Part shown: in pieces, positions 63,965-64,000 of the stretch
How the letters are laid out: the number at the start of each line of letters is the position of its first letter
Position numbering within the stretch: the stretch's first letter is position 1
NCBI GenBank assembly: GCA_012845835.1
Contig: JABAKD010000007.1
Span: 2,639,516 to 2,703,515 of the forward strand
Length of the DNA: 64,000 bases
Origin: Undaria pinnatifida
Lineage: Eukaryota > Sar > Phaeophyceae > Laminariales > Alariaceae
Reading direction: 5' to 3'
Program-made: the position numbers and the translations under genes
Notes under the pieces: generated by a model
The model's input: the letters and a program-made list of their open reading frames with translations, nothing else
Told to the model about the DNA's origin: nothing
Databases searched by the model: none

Positions 63965-64000
63965 GATCAGCTGTGAGTACGACTGATTGAATGATTGAAA
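63965..64000 (-). repeat. K palindromic repeat cut by the window end
   Basis: 'GATCAGCTGTGAGTACGACT' followed by 'GATTGAATGATTGAAA', most like the copy at 61475. Confidence 0.6.

Noticed and set aside
1-64000. Integrated algal virus genes
   Set aside because: Considered because brown-algal genomes may carry phaeovirus copies, but no capsid, polymerase or other viral protein text was recognised.

Overview
This is eukaryotic DNA: long introns with GT-AG boundaries, exons joined in a conserved phase, low-complexity proteins, TTAGGG-type repeats and a dense population of small non-autonomous transposons. Gene structure and WPxxL-type (FNIP/leucine-rich-like) repeat exons are most like a brown alga such as Ectocarpus. 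That assignment is inference from style, not a database match. A 500-N assembly gap lies at 50657-51156.

Layout. (1) 0.6-5.5 kb, + strand: one very long low-complexity exon (gene 1), probably the last exon of a gene entering from the left, with a decayed copy of its own 3' end downstream. (2) 5.5-23.4 kb: no convincing gene; microsatellites, miniature elements and a complete small LTR retrotransposon (17956-19930) with target-site duplication, primer-binding site and polypurine tract. (3) 23.5-43.6 kb, + strand: gene 2, with a Gln-rich then Tyr/Gly/RGG-rich N-terminal part followed by FNIP-type repeats on short exons. From 25416 to the stop at 43576, all exon junctions are phase 0 and the repeat register continues across most of them. 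Its introns are packed with repeats, including a decayed reverse transcriptase fragment. (4) 43.6-64 kb: mostly mobile and satellite DNA, including a 20-unit minisatellite, several miniature inverted-repeat families (some nested), a large inverted-repeat structure at 51.4-55.4 kb, a 961-bp element with 6-bp target duplication, and a weak His/Gly/Pro-rich gene candidate on the minus strand.

Repeat families, named locally: A (about 250 bp, ends GCTACGATAGAGGT), B (about 250 bp, ends GATTCTACGATAGCCCC), D (about 150 bp), E (about 220 bp, GGGTCGGG-rich), F (about 340 bp), K (about 56-bp imperfect palindrome, about 19 whole or partial copies), M (about 95 bp), S (A-tailed, SINE-like). In addition the 8-mer TACCAGGT/ACCTGGTA occurs 18 times in non-coding DNA, against about 2 expected by chance. 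Only genes 1 and 2 are well supported as host genes. The window shows no operon-like or pathway-level linkage.
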